In this document: piece after piece, positions 38,056-47,317 of the stretch | Layout of the letters: the number at the start of each line of letters is the position of its first letter | Position numbering within the stretch: the stretch's first letter is position 1 | Assembly (NCBI GenBank): GCA_046349515.1 | Contig: JAXMCE010000001.1 | Coordinates: forward strand, 372,001 to 436,000 | From: JBGPGW01 sp046349515 | GTDB taxonomy: Bacteria; Pseudomonadota; Alphaproteobacteria; CADEGL01 | DNA: 64,000 bases | Direction of reading: 5' to 3' | Notes under the pieces: generated by a model | Seen by the model: the letters and a program-made list of their open reading frames with translations, nothing else | Databases searched by the model: none | What the model was told of the DNA's origin: nothing | Translations under genes and position numbers: made by a program

Positions 38056-38466
38056 TCAGCGCGTTTTCAGGATGTCGCGAATTTCGGTGAGCAACACCTG
38101 CTCGGCGGGTGGCGGTGGCGGTGCCGCCTCCTCCTGCTTCTTCTTGAAGCGGTTGACCTGCTTGACCAGGATGAAAATCGCGAAGGAGACGATAAGGAAG
38201 CGGATGATGGTGTTGATGAACACACCGTAGTTGAGCGTCGCGGCGCCCGCCTTTTCGGCCGCCGCCAGAGACTCGTAGGTTCCGCCGCTCAAATTGAGAA
38301 ACAGGTTGCTGAAGTCAACGCCGCCGAGAATGAGCCCGATGGGCGGCATGATCACGTCCTTCACCAGCGAATCGACGACAGCCGAGAACGCGGCGCCGAT
38401 GATGACGCCGACGGCAAGATCGATGACGTTGCCTCGATTGATGAAATCCTTGAACTCTTTCAGCAT
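38056..38466 (-). CDS. mscL: Large-conductance mechanosensitive channel MscL
   Basis: 136 residues, normal length. The N-terminal amphipathic helix and TM1 (MLKEFKDFINRGNVIDLAVG, then VIIGAAFSAVVDSLVKDVIMPP) are diagnostic; TM2 is NTIIRFLIVSFAIFILVK, followed by a charged KKK cluster, a Pro run and a C-terminal helix ending EQVLLTEIRDILKTR. A homopentameric inner-membrane valve that opens on hypo-osmotic shock. GGAGGGGGCG precedes the ATG. Transcribed alone. Confidence 0.95.
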   Translation of the reverse strand: MLKEFKDFINRGNVIDLAVGVIIGAAFSAVVDSLVKDVIMPPIGLILGGVDFSNLFLNLSGGTYESLAAAEKAGAATLNYGVFINTIIRFLIVSFAIFILVKQVNRFKKKQEEAAPPPPPAEQVLLTEIRDILKTR

Positions 38467-38748
38467 CGCCCCCTCCGGTTTCTGTGGTTTCTTTCTGCCT
38501 CGCGACGGCATTGAGAATCGCTCCCCTCGACCGTGCATCGAGCGATGCAATCGACGATGGAGCGAGTCCCGACCGACGCATTGCATCGGCCCGTGCGAAG
38601 AGAACATAGATTATACAAAGCCGCGCGCCGATTGAAGCCACGAAGTGTCGAGGATGCCGTTACCAATCGCGGAGCCGGACTTGACTTGCGCGCGCGGCGG
38701 GGGATATCGAGCGGATGAGACGACAGGCCGCTCGGATGGAGAGGATCC

Positions 38749-39711
38749 ATGTCGTGGAGAGCGCTTCTTCTCGCAGCAACGATACTCACGGCAATCGCAT
38801 CATCGAGCGCAGCGGACACGGTCCGCTATTTTCCGGTGCCGGCAGGCTCGGGTCCCCATGATGTGGCGCCCGCCCCGGATGGCACGGTCTGGTACACAGC
38901 GCAGCGCCAGGGCGCCCTCGGCCGGCTCGATCCCGCGACGGGTGCCGTCGAGCAGATTCCGCTCGGCGAGCGTTCGGCACCGCACGGCGTCATCATCGGA
39001 CCCGACGGCGCCGCGTGGGTGACGGACAGCGGGCAGAACGCCATCGTTCGGGTCGACCCCAAGACGAAGGCCGTGCGCCGCTTCCCGCTTCCCACAGGGC
39101 GCGGCGCCGCCAATCTCAACACGGCCGCCTTCGACAGGCAGGGCACGCTGTGGTTCACCGGTCAGAGCGGAATCTACGGCCGCCTCGATCCCAAGAGCGG
39201 AGCCATGGATGTCTACGCCGCGCCGCGCGGCTACGGGCCCTACGGCATCACGGCGACACCGGACGGCGCCGTCTATTACGCCTCGCTCGCGGGCAACCAT
39301 ATCGCCCGCATCGACACGGCGAGCGGCCATGCGACGGCCATCGATCCGCCGACGGCCAACCAGGGCGCGCGGCGCGTGTGGTCGGATTCGAAGGGCCGCG
39401 TCTGGGTCAGCGAGTGGAACGCGGGTCAGGTGAGCGTCTACAACCCGGCGGATGCGAGTTGGCGTTCCTGGAAGCTGCCGGGCGACAAGCCATCCGCCTA
39501 CGCTGTCTATGTCGATGAGCGCGACATGGTCTGGCTCACCGATTTCGGGTCGAACGCCATCCTCCGATTCGACCCGGGGACCCAGGCCTTCACGAGCTTC
39601 CCCAGCGACCGCAAAGGCGCGGCGGTGCGCCAACTGCTCGGCCGGCCGGGCGAGACCTGGGGTGCCGAGTCGGGCAACGACCGGCTGGTCCTGGTCAAAC
39701 ACGGCTCCTAG
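38749..39711 (+). CDS. Exported Vgb-like (streptogramin lyase family) beta-propeller
   Basis: 320 residues with a signal peptide (RALLLAATILTAIASSSA, mature ADTVRYF). Six or seven repeats of the type GPHDVAPAPDGTVWYTAQ / LGRLDP form an NHL/virginiamycin B lyase-like propeller. The family is named for a staphylococcal resistance enzyme, but exported proteobacterial members are of unknown function and I would not infer drug resistance. GGAGAGGATCC upstream supports the start. Confidence 0.8.
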   Translation: MSWRALLLAATILTAIASSSAADTVRYFPVPAGSGPHDVAPAPDGTVWYTAQRQGALGRLDPATGAVEQIPLGERSAPHGVIIGPDGAAWVTDSGQNAIVRVDPKTKAVRRFPLPTGRGAANLNTAAFDRQGTLWFTGQSGIYGRLDPKSGAMDVYAAPRGYGPYGITATPDGAVYYASLAGNHIARIDTASGHATAIDPPTANQGARRVWSDSKGRVWVSEWNAGQVSVYNPADASWRSWKLPGDKPSAYAVYVDERDMVWLTDFGSNAILRFDPGTQAFTSFPSDRKGAAVRQLLGRPGETWGAESGNDRLVLVKHGS

Positions 39712-39856
39712 CGGCCGTCTCACGCGATCGTGACGGGGCGAGCCCTGGTGCGCCCGGAACCGCGCGCCATATCCCTCAACGCGGGCGCCCGACGGCTGTA
39801 TGATGGGGCGGAGACGCGGCCGAGACGCCTGCCCGACCGAACGAGGGAGATGAACG

Positions 39857-40519
39857 ATGTGGACGATGTTCCGGAAGAAGGCGGTCATGCCGACGACCGA
39901 CGAAGCGCTGCCGGGGCGGCCCACGCCGATGCCCGTGCCGGCAAGCCACTATGTCAACGACCGTCCCTTGAAGCCGCCCTTCCCCAAGGGCCTCGCGACA
40001 GCGATGTTCGGCCTTGGCTGCTTCTGGGGGGCCGAGCGCAAATTCTGGCAGCTGCCGGGCGTTCACACGACCGCCGTCGGCTATGCCGCGGGGATAACGC
40101 CCAACCCCACGTATGAAGAGGTGTGCTCCGGCATGACCGGGCACAACGAGGTGGTGCTCGTCGTCTTCGACCCGAAGAAGGTCAGCTACGACCAGCTCCT
40201 GAAGCTGTTCTGGGAGAGCCACGATCCGACCCAGGGCATGCGCCAGGGCAACGACATCGGCACGCAGTATCGCTCGGGCATCTACGTCTATTCGCCCGAG
40301 CAGCGGCGCTCGGCCGAGGCTTCGCGTGACTCTTTCCAGCGTGCCTTGACGGCCGCAGGCCACGGCACGATCACGACGGAGATTCTGGAAGCACCCGCCT
40401 TCTACTACGCCGAGGATTATCACCAGCAGTATCTCGCCAAGAATCCGGGCGGCTATTGCGGCCTCGGCGGCACCGGCGTCGCGTGCCCCATCGGCCTCAA
40501 GGACGTGGCCGCCTCCTGA
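39857..40519 (+). CDS. msrA: Peptide-methionine (S)-S-oxide reductase MsrA
   Basis: 220 residues. The catalytic cysteine is C55 in FGLGCFWGAERKFW; the conserved VGYAAGITPNPTYEEVCSG, GHNEVV, LFWESHDPTQGMRQGNDIGTQ(Y)RS and DYHQQYLAKNPGGYCGLGG follow. It reduces the S-epimer of methionine sulfoxide in proteins; no signal peptide, so cytosolic. Resolving cysteine candidates are in the C-terminal CGLGGTGVAC. Followed by a strong terminator. Confidence 0.95.
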   Translation: MWTMFRKKAVMPTTDEALPGRPTPMPVPASHYVNDRPLKPPFPKGLATAMFGLGCFWGAERKFWQLPGVHTTAVGYAAGITPNPTYEEVCSGMTGHNEVVLVVFDPKKVSYDQLLKLFWESHDPTQGMRQGNDIGTQYRSGIYVYSPEQRRSAEASRDSFQRALTAAGHGTITTEILEAPAFYYAEDYHQQYLAKNPGGYCGLGGTGVACPIGLKDVAAS

Positions 40520-40528
40520 CGATCCGGC

Positions 40529-40570
40529 GCGGGCGCTCTCCGACGGGAGCGCCCGCCGCCTTCCTTTTTT
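40529..40570 (+). terminator. Rho-independent terminator after msrA
   Basis: GGGCGCTC (40531-40538) pairs with GAGCGCCC (40547-40554) around an 8-base loop; a T6 run follows at 40565-40570. It lies about 10 bases past the msrA stop and separates it from the sortase operon. Confidence 0.85.
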
Positions 40571-40741
40571 GACTGTCCATTGCGGCGCCGACGGCAGGCC
40601 ACCGCTTCGCCGCAATCATCACGAAGATTCCCTCTCCCCATCCTGCTTTTCGCCGGAAACCGAGCGCTCAATCGCTGGCTCGCCTGGGCGAGGGAGAAGC
40701 GTGGGGCTTCCCCCGGTCTCGGGCGACCGGGGAGAGAGACG

Positions 40742-42931
40742 ATGCCCAACCTTCGCGCCGGCGCCTCGCGGTCGGCGACCCTCGCCATCCATCACATCCA
40801 ACTCATGGCGGCCCTCATCCTCGCGGCGATCCTCATGGCGTTCGCCGCGGGGAGTCCGCACGCCGAAACCGTGCGCGTGAAGGACGTCGAATCGGGCAGC
40901 CTCCTGCTGCGCAAGGCCGGCAGCGAGCCGGGAGAGTACCTCACGGCACCCGCGGTCGAGACCCATGTGCAGATGACGGTGAGCGGTCTCATCGCGCGCG
41001 TGACCGTGAGCCAGCTCTTTCAAAACCCGAGCGACGATTGGATCGAGGGAGTCTATGTCTTCCCCTTGCCGGAGAACGCCGCCGTCGACCAGCTTCGCCT
41101 CCAGGTTGGCGACCGCTTTCTCGAGGGCAAGATCAAGGAACGCGCCGAGGCCCGCGCGATCTACGAGGAGGCCAAGGCGTCAGGCAAGAAGGCGGCGTTG
41201 CTCGACGAGGAACGGCCGAACATCTTCACCAACGCCGTCGCCAATATCGGCCCGCACGAGCAAGTCGCGGTTCAGATCGAATATCAGCAATCGCTGCGCT
41301 TCGACCGCAACGGCGTCTCGCTGCGATTCCCCATGGTCGTGGGGCCGCGCTACATGCCCGGCCCCGGCCCCATCGCGTCGGCCGGCGAACGTCCCTCCAT
41401 CGCCTCGCCCGTGCCGGACGCCGCGCGCATCACGCCGCCCGTGCTCCATCCGGCGGACGGCGCGGTCAATCCCGTCACGCTCGACATCGCGCTCGACGCG
41501 GGCATGCCGGTCGCCTGGGTCAAGAGCCCGACGCACAAGCTCGCGGTGACGGAGCAAACGGCGGGACGCTATGCGATCGGCCTCGCCGGTGACGCGGTGT
41601 TTGCCGAGAAGGATTTCGTGCTCGAATGGCTGCCGGACGCGCTCAAAGGCCCCGCGACGGCGCTTTTCACCGAGACGCTTGGAGACGCGACCTATCTTCT
41701 CGTGACGCTCCTGCCGCCGCGCGAGCGACAGACCGAACGCCCCAAGCTTCCGCGCGAGGTCATCTACATCATCGACACATCGGGCTCGATGGAGGGCCCA
41801 TCCATCCGGCAGGCCAAAGCCGCGCTGCGCCTGGCGCTCGACCGTCTCGGGCCCGAGGACCGGTTCAACGTGATCCGGTTCAGCGACACGGCCGGCGCGC
41901 TCTTCGCCGACGCGCGGCCGGCGACGGCGGACTCGCTCGGCCGGGCGCGGCATTTCGTCGAGGCGCTCAAGGCCGATGGCGGAACCGAGATGATGGCGGC
42001 TCTCCGTCTTGCTCTCGACGGGCGGACGGATCCGCGGCGCCTGCGCCAGATCATCTTCCTCACCGACGGCGCCGTCGGGAACGAGGACCAGCTTCTCCAC
42101 TTCATCAAGGAGAAACTCGGCGACAGCCGGCTCTTCACCATCGGCATCGGCTCCGCGCCCAACGCGTTCCTCATGACGAAGGCGGCGGAATACGGACGGG
42201 GCACCTACACCTTCATCGACCGTGTCGAGGATGTGGGCGAGAGGATGACGGCTCTCTTCGAGAAGATCGACGAGCCCGTTGCGACCGATCTCAGCCTTCG
42301 CATCGCCGGCGATGACGGGGCGGAGATCTGGCCCAAGCGCCCGAACGACCTCTATCGCGGCGAGCCCGTCGTCGCCGCCGCGCGCATCGGACGGAGTGCC
42401 AAAGCGGTCGAAGTGAGCGGGATGCTCGAGGGCCGTCCGTGGTCCGCGCGCATCCCCCTCGCCGAGGCCCATCCGGCCAAGGGCGTCTCGCAGATTTGGG
42501 CGCGCCGCAAGATCGACGCCCTCATGGATTCGCGCCACGACGGCATCGACGAGGAAAGCGTGAAGATGGACGTCGTCACCCTCGCCCTCGCGCACCACCT
42601 GGTCAGCAAGTACACGAGCCTCGTCGCGATCGACGTGACGCCTGCGCGCACGGCTGGCGCGTCCATAACGTCGCGCATGGTGCCGACCAACCTGCCGGAA
42701 GGCTGGAACTTCGAGAAGGTCTTCGGACCCGACTATCGGATGCGCGCACCCGCCTCGCCCCGGCCGCCGTCGTCCATCGATGAGCGCGACGCGGCCTTGC
42801 GGCCCGACGCCGAGCTCGTCCTCAACACGGTCGGCCAGGGCGCCACGCCCGCGACGCTCCACCTTCTCGCGGGGACGGCCATGATCGCCGTCGCCGTCTT
42901 CGTCCTCCTCGGACGGCGGCGCCGGACATGA
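40742..42931 (+). CDS. VIT/VWA surface protein, sortase target (marine proteobacterial type)
   Basis: 729 residues. A signal region (MAALILAAILMAFAAGSPHA) precedes a VIT domain (about residues 60-190: YVFPLPENAAVDQLRLQVGD, EARAIYEEAKASGKKAALLD) and a VWA domain with an intact MIDAS (D345-T-S-G-S-M350; later FLTDGAVGNE). The C-terminus has a membrane helix and RRRRT tail, as in Gram-negative sortase substrates, and the gene overlaps the sortase start by 4 bases. However, the expected LPXTG-like motif before the helix is replaced by NTVGQGATPAT (V697-A704). The ATG at 40742 with GGAGAGAG is chosen over an upstream frame from 40580. Confidence 0.88.
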   Translation: MPNLRAGASRSATLAIHHIQLMAALILAAILMAFAAGSPHAETVRVKDVESGSLLLRKAGSEPGEYLTAPAVETHVQMTVSGLIARVTVSQLFQNPSDDWIEGVYVFPLPENAAVDQLRLQVGDRFLEGKIKERAEARAIYEEAKASGKKAALLDEERPNIFTNAVANIGPHEQVAVQIEYQQSLRFDRNGVSLRFPMVVGPRYMPGPGPIASAGERPSIASPVPDAARITPPVLHPADGAVNPVTLDIALDAGMPVAWVKSPTHKLAVTEQTAGRYAIGLAGDAVFAEKDFVLEWLPDALKGPATALFTETLGDATYLLVTLLPPRERQTERPKLPREVIYIIDTSGSMEGPSIRQAKAALRLALDRLGPEDRFNVIRFSDTAGALFADARPATADSLGRARHFVEALKADGGTEMMAALRLALDGRTDPRRLRQIIFLTDGAVGNEDQLLHFIKEKLGDSRLFTIGIGSAPNAFLMTKAAEYGRGTYTFIDRVEDVGERMTALFEKIDEPVATDLSLRIAGDDGAEIWPKRPNDLYRGEPVVAAARIGRSAKAVEVSGMLEGRPWSARIPLAEAHPAKGVSQIWARRKIDALMDSRHDGIDEESVKMDVVTLALAHHLVSKYTSLVAIDVTPARTAGASITSRMVPTNLPEGWNFEKVFGPDYRMRAPASPRPPSSIDERDAALRPDAELVLNTVGQGATPATLHLLAGTAMIAVAVFVLLGRRRRT

Positions 42932-43548
42932 GGCGTGCCGTGCGGCTCTGGCTGGGCCTGCCGCTCCTGGCCTTGGGAGTCTGGCAGGCCGGCCAAGGCC
43001 TCTACATCCCTGGCAAGGCGGCCGCCGCGCAGCTTCTCCTCCGCGCGGCGTGGGAGCGCACACGCCACGGCGACGTGGCGGCGCGACCCTGGCCCTGGGC
43101 CGACACCTGGCCGGTCGCGCGGCTCGAGGTTCCGCGCCTCGGCATCGACGAGATCGTGCTCGCCAGCGCGACAGGGCGAAGCCTTGCCTTCGCGCCCGGC
43201 CACATCGACGGCACGGCCATGCCCGGCACGAATGGCACGACGGTGATCGGCGGGCATCGCGACACGCATTTCCGCTTCCTCCGCGATCTCGTCGCGGGCG
43301 ACGTCATCCGCCTCTCCCCACCCACGGGCGACGCGCGGGAGTACCGGGTCATGCGAACCGCGGTGGTCGAGCAAGGCAAAGCCGGCATCGTCCTCGACGC
43401 GGAGGCCTCGCGGCTCGTCCTCGTCACCTGCTGGCCCTTCGATGCGCTCGTGCCCGGCGGACCGCTGCGCTACGCCGTGACGGCCGAGAGCGTACGCCCA
43501 GGCGAGAGCGCGGACGCGCCGATTGCGCCGTCGGGCCCGATCCCCTAA
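42928..43548 (+). CDS. Class GN sortase
   Basis: 206 residues. N-terminal signal anchor (RLWLGLPLLALGVWQAGQGL), then the sortase beta-barrel with catalytic His110 (TVIGGHRDTHFRF), Cys168 (LVLVTCWPF) and Arg181 (GGPLRYAV). Class GN sortases occur in Gram-negative bacteria next to a single VIT/VWA substrate, exactly as here. They are thought to cleave and transfer the substrate's C-terminal signal in the periplasm; the acceptor is unknown. Translationally coupled to the substrate gene (ATGA). Confidence 0.92.
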   Translation: MRRAVRLWLGLPLLALGVWQAGQGLYIPGKAAAAQLLLRAAWERTRHGDVAARPWPWADTWPVARLEVPRLGIDEIVLASATGRSLAFAPGHIDGTAMPGTNGTTVIGGHRDTHFRFLRDLVAGDVIRLSPPTGDAREYRVMRTAVVEQGKAGIVLDAEASRLVLVTCWPFDALVPGGPLRYAVTAESVRPGESADAPIAPSGPIP

Positions 43549-43601
43549 GAGCAGGCGGGACCGCCGGCCCCGCGCCACAGGACCCGACGGCGCGGAGTGC
43601 C

Positions 43602-44360
43602 ATGGCCATCGATCTTTCCTTCGTCATCCTCGCGCTCGTCGCGTTTCTTGCCGGCGGCTTCGTCAAGGGAACCGTCGGCATTGGCCTGCCGACCGTCTCA
43701 CTGGCGATCTTATCGACCGGCATGGATCTCCGCGCGGCGGTCGCACTCATGTCGCTGCCCGCCGCCTGCACCAACCTTTATCAGGCGACACAGGGCGGCG
43801 AGTTCATGGGGCTCCTCCGAAGGCACTGGCCACTCGCGCTGTCGTCCTTCATCGCTGTCTGGTTCGGCACGCTGATCCTCTTCAGCGTCGATCCGCTCCT
43901 CTTGACCGGCATCCTGGGCGTGACGCTTTGCCTCTACGCGGTGCTTGCGCTGCTGACCGTGCCGGTGCGCGTCCCGCGCCATTGGGAGCCCGTGCTGGGC
44001 CCTCTCACGGGCGCCCTCACCGGGGTCATGACCGGCGCCACGGGGTCATTGGCCCTCCCGCTCATGGCCTATCTCGACGGGCTTGGCCTCGACAAGAACC
44101 GCTTCGTCCAATTGACGGGGATCGTAGCCTCGGCCCTGACGGTGCCGCTCGCGATCGGCGTCGCGGGCCGCTCGATGCTTGCCGGAACTCTTTCGACGGC
44201 CGCGGTCTTCGTTCTCGTGCCGGCCTTCACCGGCCTTTGGTTCGGCCAGCGCGTGCGCGCGCGACTCTCGGACGACCGGTTTCGGACTCTCGTCCTTCTG
44301 TCCCTGCTCGTCCTCGGCGCGAAGCTGGTGGACAAGGGGTTCTTGGGCGACATTCTTTGA
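43602..44360 (+). CDS. TauE/SafE family anion permease (second copy)
   Basis: 252 residues, about eight helices, signatures FVKGTVGIGLPTVSLAILS and GVMTGATGSLALPLMAYLDGLGLDKN. Clearly a different subgroup from the protein at 13100-13858. It starts 53 bases after the sortase stop and could share its transcript, but no functional link is evident. Probable substrate: sulfite or a small organic anion. Confidence 0.85.
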   Translation: MAIDLSFVILALVAFLAGGFVKGTVGIGLPTVSLAILSTGMDLRAAVALMSLPAACTNLYQATQGGEFMGLLRRHWPLALSSFIAVWFGTLILFSVDPLLLTGILGVTLCLYAVLALLTVPVRVPRHWEPVLGPLTGALTGVMTGATGSLALPLMAYLDGLGLDKNRFVQLTGIVASALTVPLAIGVAGRSMLAGTLSTAAVFVLVPAFTGLWFGQRVRARLSDDRFRTLVLLSLLVLGAKLVDKGFLGDIL

Positions 44361-44451
44361 CGCGCCGCGGCCGAACAACGTGCCGCTTGACCGCGTGGGC
44401 GCGCGGTCTTCCGTCCGCCGTGTTGGGCCTCGGCGAAGGGCCGCAGCGGGC

Positions 44452-45636
44452 CTAGGCGGCCCGCGACTGTTCCTGCAGGCCTGAAGACAGGGACGTGGCC
44501 AGCTGGGCGAGGTCGACGGCGGATTCGAGCAGCCGGTTGGCCGCGTCCTTCGTGCGCTCGGCCGTGCTCGAGATCTCTGTCACGTTTTCCGAGACGTTGC
44601 GCGTCGCCGTCGCAGCTTCCTGCACGTTCTGACTGATGTTGGAGGTAGCTGCGGTCTGCTCTTCCATGGCGGCAGCGATGACGGTTGCGATCTCGTTCAC
44701 TGTCGCGACCTGCTCGCCGATCGTGCTGATGGCGCGCCCGGTGTTGTTGACCTGTTCCTGGACCGCGCGGACCTCGCTTGATATCTGTTTGACCGCTTCC
44801 GCGCACTGACGCGCAAGCTGCTTCACTTCGGCGGCCACGATCGCGAAGCCCTTGCCCCGCTCGCCGGCCCGCGCCGCCTCGATCGTCGCATTCAAGGCCA
44901 GGAGATTGGTCTGGTTCGCGACCGTCTCGATGAAGGCCACGACCCGGTTGATCTTCGCGGCCGCGTCGCTCAAGGCGCCCATGGCGTCGGTGGCCCGCTC
45001 GGCCTCGCTTGCCACTTCCTTGGTCGATGCGCTCGAGCGGGAGACCTGGTTGTTGATCTCGGTGATCGAAGCAGCAAGCTCCTCCGTCGCGGCGGCAACG
45101 GTCTGCGAGCTCGAGGCAGCGACGCCGGAGGCGGACGCGACCGTCGCGCTTTGGCTGTGGGTCGCTTCGGCATCGGCAAGAAGGGTCCGTGCGATCGACT
45201 GGACAGAGGTCGCGGACTCCGTGAGCGCCTCCGCAAGCTCGACGGTCTGCGTGCGCTGCTCGCGCGCCTCGGCGTCCATGCGCTCCATCGATTCGCGCGC
45301 GCGATTGATGACCTCGGCACCGTGCCGGAAACTTCCGAGCATGCCGCGCCGGATGAAGCGGCGGTAGAACTTCCCGCTCGCCGCGTGCTCGAGCGAGGCG
45401 CCCGATTCACGGACGAAGGCGTCGGTCATGTCGAGAAGGTGATTGATCGAGCTGAGGAACGGCCGCAAGTCGCCGAAATCGTCGATTTCCGTGATGCGCG
45501 CCTCGAGATTGCCCTTGGCCGCCTCGCGACACACCGACCAGGCCTTTTCGACCGCCGCCTTGTAGTGCGCGAAATCGTCCGCCTGCGCGCTCGATTCGGC
45601 CGCGGGCGCTCGGAAACGATTGAGGATGGGTCGCAT
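44452..45636 (-). CDS. Soluble methyl-accepting chemotaxis protein
   Basis: 394 residues with no membrane segment. The C-terminal half is the coiled-coil signalling domain with the hairpin tip IETVANQTNLLALNATIEAARAGERGKGFAIVAAEV, which contacts CheW/CheA; Glu/Gln-rich heptads flank it. The first about 120 residues are an unrecognised helical region (AYKAAVEKAW-like, SSINHLLDMTDAF). The preceding PAS gene, 25 bases upstream, probably supplies the sensing part, as a split Aer-like receptor. The start MRPILNRF at 45636 replaces a longer frame that runs into the PAS gene. Confidence 0.85.
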   Translation of the reverse strand: MRPILNRFRAPAAESSAQADDFAHYKAAVEKAWSVCREAAKGNLEARITEIDDFGDLRPFLSSINHLLDMTDAFVRESGASLEHAASGKFYRRFIRRGMLGSFRHGAEVINRARESMERMDAEAREQRTQTVELAEALTESATSVQSIARTLLADAEATHSQSATVASASGVAASSSQTVAAATEELAASITEINNQVSRSSASTKEVASEAERATDAMGALSDAAAKINRVVAFIETVANQTNLLALNATIEAARAGERGKGFAIVAAEVKQLARQCAEAVKQISSEVRAVQEQVNNTGRAISTIGEQVATVNEIATVIAAAMEEQTAATSNISQNVQEAATATRNVSENVTEISSTAERTKDAANRLLESAVDLAQLATSLSSGLQEQSRAA

Positions 45637-45661
45637 GGCAGCACTCCGATCGAGCGTGAGC

Positions 45662-46186
45662 TCACAAAGAGAAGACGAACTGGTCGTAGGTGACTTTATG
45701 CTGGTCGAGCGCCCGAACGAGCTTGTCGAAGCCGGCCTGCATGCCGACTTTGCGGTTCTCATGGCGCGCCTCTTCCGCCAGGAGGTCGCGGTAGAGCGGC
45801 TCGATCTTCTCGATGGCCGAGCGCATCGGCGTGCGGCGGTTCGAATGGTAGCCGGTGACGGCGCCCGAGGAGTCGTAGGACGGCGTGACATGGGCGAACA
45901 CCCAGTAGTAGTCGCCATTCTTCGCCATGTTCTTCACATAGGCGAAGATCTCGCGCCGCTCGCCAAGCTGGTCCCACAGGAGCTTGAAGACGCAACGCGG
46001 CATGTCCGGATGGCGCACGAGAGAGTGAGGCTGGCCCAGCACTTCGCGCTCGCTGAAGCCGGCGACGCGCAGGAAGACGTCGTTCGCATAGGTGATGCGC
46101 CCGGCCCCATCGGTCTTGCTGACGATGATCTCGTCCTCGCCGAAGGTCCGTTCGTCGCGCGTCGGGGCCGCTTGGTACTTGGTCAT
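45662..46186 (-). CDS. PAS-domain sensor, Aer-like N-terminal module
   Basis: 174 residues. A single PAS domain (about residues 15-130) has the Aer pattern: GRITYANDVFLRVAGFSEREVLGQ, HSLVRHPDMP, FKLLWDQL, and NGDYYWVFAHVTP. In Aer this domain binds FAD and reports redox state. A helical C-terminal tail (RDLLAEEARHENRKVG) could dock on the downstream receptor. AGAGGAGG precedes the ATG at 46186. Signal and cofactor are inferred from the family. Confidence 0.82.
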   Translation of the reverse strand: MTKYQAAPTRDERTFGEDEIIVSKTDGAGRITYANDVFLRVAGFSEREVLGQPHSLVRHPDMPRCVFKLLWDQLGERREIFAYVKNMAKNGDYYWVFAHVTPSYDSSGAVTGYHSNRRTPMRSAIEKIEPLYRDLLAEEARHENRKVGMQAGFDKLVRALDQHKVTYDQFVFSL

Positions 46187-46367
46187 CCGAACCTCCTCTG
46201 TCCGGCGGGTGCGGATCGCCGACGGACGCAACATATGAGATCGCCCCATGTTGCTATCCGATGTCAGTTAAATCCCCGTTACTGGTAAGGTTTTTGCAAA
46301 TGCCTCTCAGTTCACGGACGAGGTATCCGTGTTGGCACCGCCCGGCCCGTGGCCGGCGTTCGATGGG

Positions 46368-46646
46368 CTAGTTGGGATTGTTGCCCGATTCGGCGTGGGG
46401 GAAGTCGCGCTCTTCCTTAAAGCAGGCGGCGTAGGCCTCCTCCCAACCCCGCTTGTAGTCCGCGTTCGAATCGAACCGCGCCTGGTCCAAGCGGTAGGCA
46501 TGCTCGTGGTGCGGCCGGAAGGCGTCGGCATAGCCGCTGTTGCAACCGTCGCGATAGCCGTCCTGGTAGGCGGGCGTCCCGGCCGGGACCGTCCCCTGGC
46601 ACGCGGCCAGGAGCAACACCATCGCCATGACGAGCGTGCGGCCCAT
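46368..46646 (-). CDS. Small lipoprotein of unknown function
   Basis: 92 residues. Signal peptide with lipobox (MAMVLLLAAC, lipidated Cys16) and a mature part rich in Tyr/Gly/Asp with AYQDGYRDGCNSGYADAF and YKRGWEEAYAACFKEE. The Y-x-x-G(Y/W) spacing suggests a short helical repeat; three further cysteines. The family is unknown to me, though YxDGYxDGCxSGY-type lipoproteins recur in proteobacteria. Followed by non-coding DNA and the PAS gene on the same strand. Confidence 0.7.
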   Translation of the reverse strand: MGRTLVMAMVLLLAACQGTVPAGTPAYQDGYRDGCNSGYADAFRPHHEHAYRLDQARFDSNADYKRGWEEAYAACFKEERDFPHAESGNNPN

Positions 46647-46676
46647 ACCTTGGACTTAAGAACTAACCCCGGCCGG

Positions 46677-47261
46677 TCAAGGCTTTGGCGAGGTCATGCT
46701 CCGCGCGGCGAGCGCCGTCATGACGAGCGAAAGGCCGAGGAACAGCATATTGATGCCGACGAGAAGGCCGATCGCCCAGGTCGCCGTGCTGGGCCAGCCC
46801 TGCCCGATGAGATAGGCGATCACCAGATCGACGATGCCGCTCAGGAGAATCCAGATCCAATTGCCGAGCTGCGGCCGGAACTGAAGCGCCACGACGATCG
46901 CGGCGATGCCCTCGATGACGAAGAACACGATGAGGACCGTGGTCAAGGTGAGCACGCCCGCCGCGGGCTGCACCAGGAGGACGAGACCGAAGACCACCGC
47001 CAGGGCCGCCACGAGCAGGGACCAACCATATCCCGGCACGTGCTTGCCGCGGAGCACGGCCACGGCCCGCACGACGCCGCCGATGAGGAACAGCCAGCCG
47101 ACGAGGATCTCGATGGCAAGCGTCGCCACCTGCGGGAGCGCGACGGCGAGGAACCCCAGCGCCACGAGGACGAGGCCCTGGATGAGGAACATCTTCCAAT
47201 GCGCCTGTATGGCGTCGGACACCTGCCGGCGCAGCGCATCGAGATCCGGTTGCATGGTCAT
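46677..47261 (-). CDS. HdeD-family (DUF308) inner-membrane protein
   Basis: 194 residues with six hydrophobic helices arranged as three pairs, the DUF308/HdeD repeat (ALGFLAVALPQVATLAIEIL; GLVLLVQPAAGVLTL; AIGLLVGINMLFLGLSLV). HdeD is linked to acid-stress survival in E. coli; the biochemical role is not known. GGAGAAGGAGAG precedes the ATG at 47261. It ends 30 bases before the lipoprotein gene and may be co-transcribed with it. Confidence 0.82.
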   Translation of the reverse strand: MTMQPDLDALRRQVSDAIQAHWKMFLIQGLVLVALGFLAVALPQVATLAIEILVGWLFLIGGVVRAVAVLRGKHVPGYGWSLLVAALAVVFGLVLLVQPAAGVLTLTTVLIVFFVIEGIAAIVVALQFRPQLGNWIWILLSGIVDLVIAYLIGQGWPSTATWAIGLLVGINMLFLGLSLVMTALAARSMTSPKP

Positions 47262-47317
47262 CGAGACTCTCCTTCTCCGATTGGCTCCGCCCGCTCGTGT
47301 GCGACGGCCGGCATCGT

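Noticed and set aside
38749..39711. Streptogramin B resistance lyase
   Set aside because: Family resemblance only; exported proteobacterial propellers of this family are of unknown function, and I could not verify the catalytic His/Glu set.
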